Source: Candidatus Brocadiia bacterium (lineage in GTDB: Bacteria; Planctomycetota; PUPC01; DSUN01). Taken from it: DNA of 7,700 bases. The stretch spans positions 1 to 7,700 of the forward strand of contig JADHXT010000161.1 in the NCBI GenBank assembly GCA_016782825.1, in the 5' to 3' direction. The stretch's first letter is position 1, and each line of letters begins with the position of its first letter. The notes below the pieces were generated by a model. It saw only the letters and a program-made list of their open reading frames with translations, searched no databases and was not told where the DNA came from. This document shows, piece after piece, positions 1 to 7,041 of this stretch. The position numbers and the translations under genes are program-made.

Positions 1-713
1 ATCAGCTCGCGGAGCTGCCGCGCCCGGGCGAGCACCACGGGCACGTAGGGCGCAAAGGCCGCCCCGACGGCCGCCTGGCACACGAGCCATCGCGGCAGCA
101 GCCTGCGCCCGCGCTCGCGCCACGCCACCAGGAAGAAGGCTCCTTGGGCCACGATGGCGAACAGGGTGTAGTAGAAGGTGTAGAGAGCCGCGGTGTTGGC
201 CACGGCGAGGCCGAGCCACAGCGGCCACGCCCTCCCCTTCCCTCGCTTGAGCAGCAGCACGAGGAACCACCACGCGAGGGTGACCCACAGCGTGGCCAGT
301 GCGTAGTGGCGTGCCTCCTGGGCGAAATACACCTGGAAGGCCGACACGGCCAGCACGCCCGCGGCCACCAGAGCAGCGCCGATGCCGAGCAGGCGGCGGG
401 CGAGGTCGAAGAAGACGACGAGGGTCAGCGTGCTGGCCAGTGCGGAGAAGGCGCGGGCGCGGGCCTCGCATGAGGAACCGCCCATCCACAGGTGCAGGAG
501 AGCGTAGTAGAGCGGCGGATGCGCGTCGCGGGCGCGCACGGCGGCGAGCGTCTCGCCCAGCGGCCGGTCCACGTAGAAGAGCGTCTGGGCTTCATCGAGC
601 CACAGCGACTTGGCGCCGAGGCGGTAGAAGCGCAGCCCCACGCCGAGGGCGAGGAGGGCGATGGCGAGAGCGGCCAGCGCGATCGGGCGGCGTGAGGTGG
701 AGGCGGCGTTCAT
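1..713 (-). CDS. GT39/ArnT-like polytopic glycosyltransferase, N-terminal part (runs off the window)
   Basis: Reading from the ATG at 713-711 gives 237 complete codons with no stop before the window edge, so the C-terminal part is missing. Seen: a short basic N-terminus, a first membrane helix at about residues 11-30, then SLWLDEAQTLFY (36-47) with the acidic pair D40-E41, HPPLYYALLHLW (65-76), and YFAQEARHYAL (129-139), followed by several more hydrophobic helices. Family knowledge: this layout is typical of glycosyltransferase family 39 and ArnT-like GT-C enzymes. They use a polyprenyl-phosphate sugar donor on the outer face of the inner membrane, and the acidic residues of the first periplasmic loop form the active site. 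The sugar and acceptor cannot be read from the sequence. It starts 33 nt after the AsmA-like gene stops. I see no good Shine-Dalgarno element (the upstream 33 nt are C-rich), so it may depend on coupling to upstream translation. The family call is strong; specificity is unknown. Confidence 0.88.
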   Translation of the reverse strand, partial: MNAASTSRRPIALAALAIALLALGVGLRFYRLGAKSLWLDEAQTLFYVDRPLGETLAAVRARDAHPPLYYALLHLWMGGSSCEARARAFSALASTLTLVVFFDLARRLLGIGAALVAAGVLAVSAFQVYFAQEARHYALATLWVTLAWWFLVLLLKRGKGRAWPLWLGLAVANTAALYTFYYTLFAIVAQGAFFLVAWRERGRRLLPRWLVCQAAVGAAFAPYVPVVLARARQLREL

Positions 714-746
714 CGCGTGGGGCAGCCAAAGGGGGCGAGGGACCGC

Positions 747-3700
747 CTACCAGCCCTTGAAGAGCTTCCGGAACTCGTCGTAGACACGCTTGACAGGGGC
801 GATGGTCTGGCCGGTCACGGGCTTGTCGAGAGTGCCGCCCACGTCGATCTCCACGAGGCTGCCTGCGATGATCCGCGGCAGGGCGAGGATGGAGCCCGTC
901 TTGGGCGTCACAAACTTGAGGCTCAGGGTCTGGTCGTAGCCCACGGTGCCCGAGCCGGTCATGAGCCAGCCTTCGCGGCCGAGCGCGATGCGACTCACCA
1001 CGAGCCTCTCGCGGCCGACGTCGAACCGTATCTCGCCTTTGCTGATGGAGCGCTCGGGGAGCTGGAAGCTGAGGAAGTCGAACACCGCCGCCGTCACGGG
1101 CAGGCTGCCTAGCTCGCCGTGCTCCACCCGCGCCGTGCCGCTGCCGACGAGGTCGCCCGTCTCGGGCGTGGCCGGCGGAAGGTCGAGGCTGAGCGCGAAG
1201 GCCCCGCTCACCTTGCCCTTGTAGCCGAGGCCGCTGCCGCAGAACTCCTTGAAGTCCACGTCGGCGAGGCGGAGCGACACGCTGGTGACGCGGCCGGTGG
1301 CGAGGTCGATCTCGGCCTTCGGCACGGTGAGGCGTCCCCCATAGAGGGCGCCCTGGAGGCCGCTGAGGCTCAGGCGGGAGCGGCTGGCGCCGTCTTCGTC
1401 TTTCTCCGCGGCGTAGGCGAACTGGCCCTGGAGGCCGGTGGCGGTGAGCTTGCGGGCGACGAGCTTGCGCAGGGCGAGGCTGCCGGCGAAGGCGTGCTGG
1501 CCTTTGGCGCTCACGGTGGCCTTCTCGATGCGCAGGTCGCCATCGAGCTCCTGTACGGGATGGCCGCGCTTGAACGAGCAGCGGCGGAGGCCCACGGTGC
1601 CCGCGAAGGTGGCGTCACGTGCGCCCTTGCCATCGAGCGCGACGGTCACGTCGAGGTCGGCGGTGCCGGCCAGCTCGATGTCGCGGAGCGCCGCGGCCAC
1701 CCCCTTGGGCAGCACGTCGAGGAGCTTGGGCTGGATCGCCACGTTCTGCGCTCGCACGTGGAGCCGCGTGGAGCCCGTGCCGTCGGTGGCCACACGGCCA
1801 TCGAGGCGCACCTGCTCGGAGAGGGGGCTGCGACCGGCCACGTCGGTGAGGGTGGCCACGCCATTCTCGAACTCGATGCGGCCGCGCAGGCCGGTGAGGG
1901 GGGTGGGCAGCGCGGCGGAGGTGGCCCCCACATCGTCGAGGACGGCGCGGAGGCTGGTGAGCTTGAGGCCGTCGCGGCGGAGGTCGCCGTCGAGGACCAG
2001 CTCCACGTCGGCGGCGCCGCTGGGGTGGAAGCTGTCCCACGTGGGCTGCCACTCCTTGGGCAGTGCCTTGCGGAGTTCGTCGTCGAGGAGGAGCTTGCGG
2101 GCGCTGGCTTCGAGATGGAGCACGGACGAGTCGTCTCCGCCTGTCACCTTGCCGGTGACGAGAAGCGTGTTGCCGCGCACCTTGCCCTGCACGCCGCTGA
2201 TGGTGGCGTTGCCCTGGTGGTCGAAGGTCACCTTGCCGCGGGCGATCTCGGTACACGGCAAGGGGAACTTGCGGCACGTGATGGCCAGGTTGCGGGGCTC
2301 GATGCTCACGCGCTGCTGCGGCGTGGCAGGGTGCTTGGGGTCGGTGTGGGTGGGGTCGGAGACCAGCTGGTATTCCACGTCGGCCTCGCCCCGGGGCTGT
2401 AGCTCGTCCCACACGGTGCGCCACGCGACGGGGAGGGCGGCTTTGAGCGTGTCGTTGAAGGCCAGGCTGCCGGCCTTGAGGATGAAGCGCAGGCCGCCCT
2501 CGGCGCCGGGGACGTATTCGCCCTCGATGGCCTCCACCACGGCCTTGCCGATGCGGCCTTTCATGCCGGTGAAGATGGCATGGCCGTCGCCGTCGATGTA
2601 GATGCGCCCGAGCAGCCCCTCGATGCGCACGGGGAAGCGCGCGTGCTGGATGGAGCACTGGCGAAGGCACTGCACCTCGATGCTCTGGCGCGAGACGCCG
2701 GCGGCGGGGTCTTCGTTGAGCTTCCAGACGAAGGACACCACGCCGCGGGGGTCGAGCTGGTCGTGCACGGTGGCCCAGCTCTTGGCCAGGAGGGCGCGCA
2801 CGGGCGGGCCGAGCTCCACCTCGGGCGCCAGCACGGTGATGTCGCTCACGGGGCCTTCGGGGCCGGCGCGCACGCTGCCGAGGAACTTCAGCGGCACCTC
2901 GCCGAGGCGGCCGGTCAGGTCGTGGAGGGTCACGCGGCCCTTCTCGTCGATGCGGATTTCGCCGCGCACGTTGTCGATCGGGTGGGGGAACTTCACGTGG
3001 CGGAACGACACGCCCTCGGGGCGGATGGCGATGCGGTATTGCGGCACGTGGGGGGGCTTGGTGGGGCCGGTGATCTGCACCTCGACGCTGGCCGTGCCGG
3101 TGGGGCGAAACTGGTCGTAGATCTTCCGCCATCGCTCGTGCAGGGCGCTGTGAAGTACCTTGTCGAGGGGCACCTGGGTCGCGTGGATGGTGATGTTCAC
3201 CACGCCGTCGTCGGTGCCTTCGCCGGTGATTTGCACGCGGGCGTTGCCATGGCGGCCGGCGAGCTCGCGGATCTGTGTGACGCCGGGCACGTGGTCGCCG
3301 GTGGCGCTTTTCTTGCCGCTGCCGCGCCAGGTGAACACGCCGCTCAGGTCGGTGAGGGGATAGGGGAAGCCCTGGTGGGTGGCTTTGCCGTCGCGCAGGC
3401 GCAGGGTGACGGCGGCCTCGAACTGGCGCTCGATGCGGTGCCACACGGAGTGGCTCTGCACGTCCATCGTGCCGCCCTGCACGCCGCACCGCTTCCACAG
3501 GCGCTGGAGCGGCGGGCTGGCGGCGGCGAAGAGCTCCTGGTCGAGGGCGCGGCCATAGGCGCTGAAGTCGAACTCCACCTTGTCGCGGGTGGTGGCGCCG
3601 TCGAGGGTGATGGTGGCGCCGCCGGCGCGGCCCTGGATCTTGCGGTAGTAGACGTTGGTGCCGTCGAACTCCACCTGGCCGCGCAGGTCGCGGATGGGGA

Positions 3701-4580
3701 CGGGGAAGTTCTTCCACTGGGCCGTGCAGTCGAGCAGCTCGGCGGTGGCGGCGAGGTCCCACTGCGGGGCTTCCTGGCCCCAGGCCATGAAGAGCTTGAG
3801 CTTGAGGGTGACGGCGCCCTGGAAGTGGTAGCGGTCGAGTGCGGCCAGGGCCTTGGGTGGGAGCAGCTCGCGCAGGCGCGGGCCGATCGCGATGCGGCTG
3901 GCCACCACCAGGGCGTCGAAGCGTTCGGCCTGGAGGTCGATGGTGCCCTTGATGGTGCATCGGCCCCACAGGTCGCTCTCCGCCTCGCCGTCGACGGCAA
4001 AGCCGTTGGCCAGACGCAGGTCGCGGCGGAGGGCCACGTTGAGCGAGTGCACCTCGTGTGCCCGCACGCTGATGGGCAGTTGGCCTTTGCTGATCTGGTG
4101 GAGCACGCCCTCGCCCACGTGGATGCGGCCGCCGCGGAGGAAGATGCGCTCGATGGCCGGCTGGGGCGGCTTCTTGCGGGCGCCGCGCTGGCCCTGCACG
4201 TCGGCCGGCCGCAGGAACAGCTCGGGCTCGTCCACCACCAGCTCGACGATGCTCACCTTGCCGCGCAGGAGCGACGCCAGGTCGCAGTGCATCTTCAGCG
4301 CCTTGGCTCGCAGCAGGGCCTCGCCGCCCAGCTTGGCCGCGCGGTCCAGCCCGATGTCCTCGAGGCGGAAGCCGGCGGGGAACTCGTAGCGCGCCCGGCC
4401 CAACGCCACCTTGCCCGGCCAGTGCTGCCGCAGCACGGCCTGCGTGCGCAGCCGGAACTGCTCCGGCGAGAGGAACAGGCGCAGGATGATGCACGCGTGG
4501 AGCACCACGATGCCCACCAGGCACAGCGCCACCAGCCAGTGGCGCCGCGAGCGCAGGTTGTGTGTGTGTCTAGCTGCCAT
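747..4580 (-). CDS. Large AsmA-like inner-membrane-anchored protein with seven internal repeats
   Basis: This 1277-residue protein starts at the ATG at 4580-4578. A GGAG five bases upstream favours it over an in-frame GTG at 4616. Seen: a basic N-terminus, one membrane helix at about 15-37, then an AsmA-style region with GKVSIVELVVDEPELFLRP (107-125) and IERIFLRGGRIHV (143-155). Seven degenerate repeats start near residues 238, 352, 479, 596, 714, 838 and 956. The C-terminal region (about 1143-1277) has GSGTARVEHGELGSLPV and a later SGSGTVGYDQTLSL, as in AsmA C-terminal domains. Family knowledge: AsmA, TamB and YhdP proteins are anchored in the inner membrane and span the periplasm with repeated beta structure, and several are implicated in phospholipid transport to the outer membrane. 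Inference: this one is a periplasmic bridge or scaffold for lipids or envelope glycolipids. It overlaps the upstream glycosyltransferase gene by 11 nt. Family membership is well supported; transport function is not shown by sequence alone. Confidence 0.88.
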   Translation of the reverse strand: MAARHTHNLRSRRHWLVALCLVGIVVLHACIILRLFLSPEQFRLRTQAVLRQHWPGKVALGRARYEFPAGFRLEDIGLDRAAKLGGEALLRAKALKMHCDLASLLRGKVSIVELVVDEPELFLRPADVQGQRGARKKPPQPAIERIFLRGGRIHVGEGVLHQISKGQLPISVRAHEVHSLNVALRRDLRLANGFAVDGEAESDLWGRCTIKGTIDLQAERFDALVVASRIAIGPRLRELLPPKALAALDRYHFQGAVTLKLKLFMAWGQEAPQWDLAATAELLDCTAQWKNFPVPIRDLRGQVEFDGTNVYYRKIQGRAGGATITLDGATTRDKVEFDFSAYGRALDQELFAAASPPLQRLWKRCGVQGGTMDVQSHSVWHRIERQFEAAVTLRLRDGKATHQGFPYPLTDLSGVFTWRGSGKKSATGDHVPGVTQIRELAGRHGNARVQITGEGTDDGVVNITIHATQVPLDKVLHSALHERWRKIYDQFRPTGTASVEVQITGPTKPPHVPQYRIAIRPEGVSFRHVKFPHPIDNVRGEIRIDEKGRVTLHDLTGRLGEVPLKFLGSVRAGPEGPVSDITVLAPEVELGPPVRALLAKSWATVHDQLDPRGVVSFVWKLNEDPAAGVSRQSIEVQCLRQCSIQHARFPVRIEGLLGRIYIDGDGHAIFTGMKGRIGKAVVEAIEGEYVPGAEGGLRFILKAGSLAFNDTLKAALPVAWRTVWDELQPRGEADVEYQLVSDPTHTDPKHPATPQQRVSIEPRNLAITCRKFPLPCTEIARGKVTFDHQGNATISGVQGKVRGNTLLVTGKVTGGDDSSVLHLEASARKLLLDDELRKALPKEWQPTWDSFHPSGAADVELVLDGDLRRDGLKLTSLRAVLDDVGATSAALPTPLTGLRGRIEFENGVATLTDVAGRSPLSEQVRLDGRVATDGTGSTRLHVRAQNVAIQPKLLDVLPKGVAAALRDIELAGTADLDVTVALDGKGARDATFAGTVGLRRCSFKRGHPVQELDGDLRIEKATVSAKGQHAFAGSLALRKLVARKLTATGLQGQFAYAAEKDEDGASRSRLSLSGLQGALYGGRLTVPKAEIDLATGRVTSVSLRLADVDFKEFCGSGLGYKGKVSGAFALSLDLPPATPETGDLVGSGTARVEHGELGSLPVTAAVFDFLSFQLPERSISKGEIRFDVGRERLVVSRIALGREGWLMTGSGTVGYDQTLSLKFVTPKTGSILALPRIIAGSLVEIDVGGTLDKPVTGQTIAPVKRVYDEFRKLFKGW
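1523..3869 (-). repeat. Seven tandem protein-level repeats of about 114-127 residues in the AsmA-like gene
   Basis: Each unit opens with a helix-like segment of the form ALPxxWxxxxDxxxPxGxADVE. A stretch of alternating beta-like residues follows, then FPxPxxxLxGxI and a short D/N-G turn with a second G-rich strand. Clear opening examples are ERWRKIYDQFRPTGTASVE (482-500), AWRTVWDELQPRGEADVE (719-736) and EWQPTWDSFHPSGAADVE (843-860). Clear middle examples are FPVPIRDLRGQVEFD (292-306), FPHPIDNVRGEIRID (531-545) and LPTPLTGLRGRIEFE (891-905). Units 1, 2 and 7 are the most diverged. The copies differ widely in sequence, so this is an old duplication and not a recent DNA tandem repeat. Confidence 0.8.
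4559..4569. repeat. Short dinucleotide run, (TG)5T on + / A(CA)5 on -
   Basis: Five TG units plus a T lie at the start of the AsmA-like gene, encoding part of ARHTHN at residues 3-8. They directly follow the TAG stop (4572-4570) of the upstream glycosyltransferase gene. The run is short. It may be chance, but its position in the first ten codons means a two-base slip would disrupt the 1277-residue protein. Confidence 0.6.
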
Positions 4581-5835
4581 CCACGCTCCGTGGACGAGAA
4601 GGCTGACCACGCCCACGCGCGCACACGCCGTGGGCCGCCAGGGCTACCAGCAGGGGCATCACCGGCATACGGTAGCGGATGGATCCCACAAACACCGTAT
4701 GTAGCAGTGCATAATACACCACGGGGAGCAGGAGAATCAAGGCCACCTCGCCGCGGCGCCCCGCGCGCCACACGCCGAGCGCCGCGCCCAGCATCACCAG
4801 CACGTAGGGCACGCCCAGGCCGATGGCCAGCAGCGGCGAGCGAAACTCCCGGGCGTTGGGCACCACGTTCCAGGTGCGGGCGAACTTCACCAGCCCCAGC
4901 CACAGGGCGCGGCCCGGGTGCTCCCGCGCGTAGCGCACGGCGAGGGCGCGCAGTTGCCGGTCGCGCTCCACTTCGTCCAACTCGGGCGGATGGGGCACCT
5001 CGGTGACCACGATGAGCATGGGGCCGCCATCGGCCTTGGGGTTGAGCGCCTCGTAAAGCGACGCGCCGGCGCGCGACGTGGTGACCACCACGTGGCCGCT
5101 GCTCGCGATCTGGTTGCGCGCCACCCACGGCACCAGCGTCGCCGCCACGGCCAGCAGCAGGCACGCGGCCGCGGCCAGCGTGCACACCCGCGGACGAAGC
5201 GCCACCCACGCCACCGCCAGCACGAGCACGCCCGGCAGGAACGACGCGCGCACCAGCGTGGCCAGGCCGAAGAGCAGCCCCGCCCACGCCGCCGGCGCCG
5301 CCCTGCCCCGCCGCACGGCGCGGAGCAGACACGCCAGCCCGCCCAACAGCAGCAAGGCGAAGAGCGTTTCGGTGAGCACCAGCCCCGTGTAGAGGATGAA
5401 CGTGGGATACACAGCGGCGATGACGGCCACCCACACCGCCTCGCGCCGCCCGAACAGCTCGCGCGCCAGCCACGCCGCCACGGCCACCGTCCCCGTGGCC
5501 AGCACTGCCTGCACGAGCCGCACCGCCAGCAGACGCGGCCCGAAGAGCCACTGCACGGCAGCCAGGAAGAAGGCGTAGCCCGGCATCCGGCCCAGCCGGC
5601 ACCCGTCGCTCACGATGGGGCCGCGACCGGCGAGGATGTGGCCGGCCATGCGCAGGTAGTCCGCCGAGTCGCCGAACAGCGGCTGCTGCCCCGGCGACGG
5701 CACGCGCTGGCCGCCGATGGTCAGGCTCGGCAGTGCATCGAAGGCCACCACGAAGCCCACGCGCAGCACCAGGGCGCCCAGGAGCGCGGCGAGGAGCCAG
5801 CGACGGCTTGCCGTGGGTGCGGGGCGGGTGTCGAT
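4570..5835 (-). CDS. GT-C (GT39-like) polytopic membrane glycosyltransferase with a possible ATC start
   Basis: This is a 421-residue protein if translation starts at ATC 5835-5833, or 399 residues from the first canonical codon, GTG 5769. Seen with 421 numbering: a basic N-terminus and first membrane helix RRWLLAALLGALVLRVGFVV (11-30), GDSADYLRMAG with D56 and D59 (55-65), RMPGYAFFLAAV (83-94), TGLVLTETLFALLLL (150 onward), and near the C-terminus SIRYRMPVMPLL (about 385-396). Many other hydrophobic helices lie between. Family knowledge: these are marks of GT39-like GT-C enzymes, which transfer a sugar from a polyprenyl-phosphate donor at the periplasmic face of the inner membrane. The GTG start would cut the first helix in half, so I favour an upstream start. 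The gene follows alr by about 21 nt and overlaps the AsmA-like gene by 11 nt. Substrates are unknown. The family is confident; the start is uncertain. Confidence 0.85.
   Translation of the reverse strand: MDTRPAPTASRRWLLAALLGALVLRVGFVVAFDALPSLTIGGQRVPSPGQQPLFGDSADYLRMAGHILAGRGPIVSDGCRLGRMPGYAFFLAAVQWLFGPRLLAVRLVQAVLATGTVAVAAWLARELFGRREAVWVAVIAAVYPTFILYTGLVLTETLFALLLLGGLACLLRAVRRGRAAPAAWAGLLFGLATLVRASFLPGVLVLAVAWVALRPRVCTLAAAACLLLAVAATLVPWVARNQIASSGHVVVTTSRAGASLYEALNPKADGGPMLIVVTEVPHPPELDEVERDRQLRALAVRYAREHPGRALWLGLVKFARTWNVVPNAREFRSPLLAIGLGVPYVLVMLGAALGVWRAGRRGEVALILLLPVVYYALLHTVFVGSIRYRMPVMPLLVALAAHGVCARGRGQPSRPRSVDGS
4586..4589 (-). promoter_or_regulatory. Ribosome binding site for the AsmA-like gene
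   Basis: On the minus strand GGAG lies five bases before the ATG at 4580, inside the 3' end of the upstream glycosyltransferase gene. It decides the start in favour of the ATG at 4580 over the GTG at 4616, and it gives the membrane anchor a short basic N-terminus. Confidence 0.65.
4711..4740 (-). promoter_or_regulatory. Weak candidate internal sigma-70-like promoter upstream of the AsmA-like gene
   Basis: Minus-strand TTGATT (4740-4735) and TATTAT (4716-4711) are separated by 18 bases and lie about 130 nt before the AsmA-like start. They are inside the glycosyltransferase coding sequence, in a patch of A/T-ending codons that stands out from the GC-rich surroundings. Promoter consensus in this organism is unknown and such matches arise by chance, so this is only a candidate. 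Confidence 0.25.
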
Positions 5836-5847
5836 CGCAGGCCCTCC
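5833..5847 (-). promoter_or_regulatory. Strong Shine-Dalgarno followed by an ATC codon, candidate non-canonical start
   Basis: On the minus strand GGAGGG (5847-5842) is followed by the six-base spacer CCTGCG and then ATC (5835-5833), in frame with the glycosyltransferase. Between the alr stop (5859-5857) and GTG 5769 the frame contains no ATG, GTG or TTG, only CTG codons that lack a nearby ribosome site. ATT, ATC and ATA starts are known but rare in bacteria, as in infC. A base error in the assembly here would be an alternative explanation. Confidence 0.5.
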
Positions 5848-5856
5848 GGCGGGGGG

Positions 5857-7041
5857 TCAGGTGGTGTGGTAGATGCGACGCACGCGGCTGCCGATGGCGC
5901 AGGTGATCTCGTAGGGGATGGTGTCGCGGAGCGCGGCCAGCTCCTCGGCGCGCACGCAGGCCTCGCCGTCGCGGCCGATGAGGGTGGCCACGTCGCCGAG
6001 CGCGACGCCGGGGATGTGGCCCACGTCCACCGTCGTGTAGTCCATGGACACGCGGCCCACCACGGGCGCCCGCTGGCCGCGGAGGACCACCTCGGCCTGG
6101 TTCGAGTGGGCGCGCAGGTAGCCGTCGTGGTAGCCGACGGGCAGGGTGGCCAGCACGGTGTCGCGCGCCGAGGCGTAGGTGTGGCCGTAGCCCACGGGGG
6201 TGCCGGCGGCCAGCGGGCGGAGGCACGCGACGCGGGTGCGCCAGGCGAGGACGGGCCGCCAGTCGGCGGCGCCGTCGAGCGACGGGTCGCAGGCCATTCC
6301 GTAGAGCAGGATGCCGGCCCGCACGAGGGTGTGGTGCGACTCGGGCAGACGGAGGATGGCCGCGGAGTTGGCCAGGTGGCACAGCCGCGGCTCGAGGCCG
6401 GCGGCGCGGGCGTCGGCCACCACGCGGGCGAAGGCGGCGGTCTGCTCCCGGGCACAGGCGGGGTCGGGGGCGTCGGCGTTGGCGAAGTGGGTGGCGATGC
6501 CTTCAAGCTCCACCCACTCGCAGTCGGCCAGGCGGCGGAACAGCGCGCGGGCGTCGTCCGGCGTGACGCCGGCACGCTGCATGCCCAGGTCGGCCATGAC
6601 GTGGACGCGCACGCGGCGCTGCTGGCGGCAGGCTTCGGCGGCGAGGACTTCGAGCATCGATGGTGGCGACACGCAGGCCGCCAAGTCGTGGGCCACGATG
6701 GCCTCGGCCTCCCACGCGAAGGAGGCGCCGATGATGATGACCGGGGCGGCGATGCCCGCCTGGCGGAGTTCCACGCCCTCATCGGCATTGGCCACCACGA
6801 GGGCCGTGGCTCCGGCGTCCACGGCGGCCCGCGCCACGGGCACAGCGCCGTGGCCGTAGGCGTTGGCCTTGACCACGGCGGCCACGGCCACGCCAGGCCC
6901 CATGAGGCTCTGGGCGAGGCGGACGTTGTGCTGGAGGTTGGCCAGGCTCACGTCGGCCCACGAGCGATGCTGGGGCACGAGGGCGCTGCCGCTGGGCAGG
7001 CAGGCAGGGTCGGGCCGGGCATCGTCGGTCTCGCTGGCCAT
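5857..7041 (-). CDS. alr: Alanine racemase (PLP-dependent)
   Basis: This enzyme interconverts L- and D-alanine in the cytoplasm, supplying D-Ala for peptidoglycan. The 394-residue product starts at the ATG at 7041-7039, sharing one base with the tsaB stop (TGATG). The conserved fold begins near residue 26, and the frame stays open further into tsaB without conserved sequence. Seen: AVVKANAYGHG with the PLP lysine K58, MADLGMQRAG with R156, THFANAD with H185, NSAA at 225-228, VRAGILLYGM with R241 (expected partner of the PLP ring nitrogen), PVGYGHTY with the catalytic Tyr Y285, GRVSMD (329-334), and a C-terminal PYEITCAIGSRV. The length fits the family. Oddities: Met149 occupies the position that is a carbamylated lysine (K129) in the Geobacillus enzyme, and the next motif reads DLGM where DTGM or DSGM is usual. 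Both catalytic bases remain, so it is probably active. Translation is likely coupled to tsaB. Confidence 0.95.
   Translation of the reverse strand: MASETDDARPDPACLPSGSALVPQHRSWADVSLANLQHNVRLAQSLMGPGVAVAAVVKANAYGHGAVPVARAAVDAGATALVVANADEGVELRQAGIAAPVIIIGASFAWEAEAIVAHDLAACVSPPSMLEVLAAEACRQQRRVRVHVMADLGMQRAGVTPDDARALFRRLADCEWVELEGIATHFANADAPDPACAREQTAAFARVVADARAAGLEPRLCHLANSAAILRLPESHHTLVRAGILLYGMACDPSLDGAADWRPVLAWRTRVACLRPLAAGTPVGYGHTYASARDTVLATLPVGYHDGYLRAHSNQAEVVLRGQRAPVVGRVSMDYTTVDVGHIPGVALGDVATLIGRDGEACVRAEELAALRDTIPYEITCAIGSRVRRIYHTT

Noticed and set aside
714..746. Terminator or promoter in the 33-nt gap between the AsmA-like gene and the last glycosyltransferase
   Set aside because: No stable inverted repeat, T-run or promoter-like pair is visible; the gap reads as an ordinary intra-operon spacer.
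1119..2402. Plus-strand open frame of 427 codons
   Set aside because: Antisense to the C-terminal half of the AsmA-like gene, with biased A/G/E/H composition and no motif; a GC shadow.
2580..5006. Long plus-strand open frame of 808 codons opposite the AsmA-like gene
   Set aside because: The translation is rich in A, G, H, E and V with no recognisable domain. It runs antisense to a protein with clear family motifs and crosses a gene junction. This is typical of frames kept open by high GC.
4295..6382. Minus-strand open frame of 695 codons in another frame across alr, the glycosyltransferase and the AsmA start
   Set aside because: It is Arg/Pro/Ala/Gly-rich without domains and conflicts with three real genes on the same strand.
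5769..7041. Alr and glycosyltransferase as one protein by readthrough of the alr TGA
   Set aside because: The two genes share a frame and the stop is TGA followed by C, a leaky context. However, alr ends at the normal family C-terminus and a GGAGGG site lies just downstream, so separate initiation explains the arrangement better.
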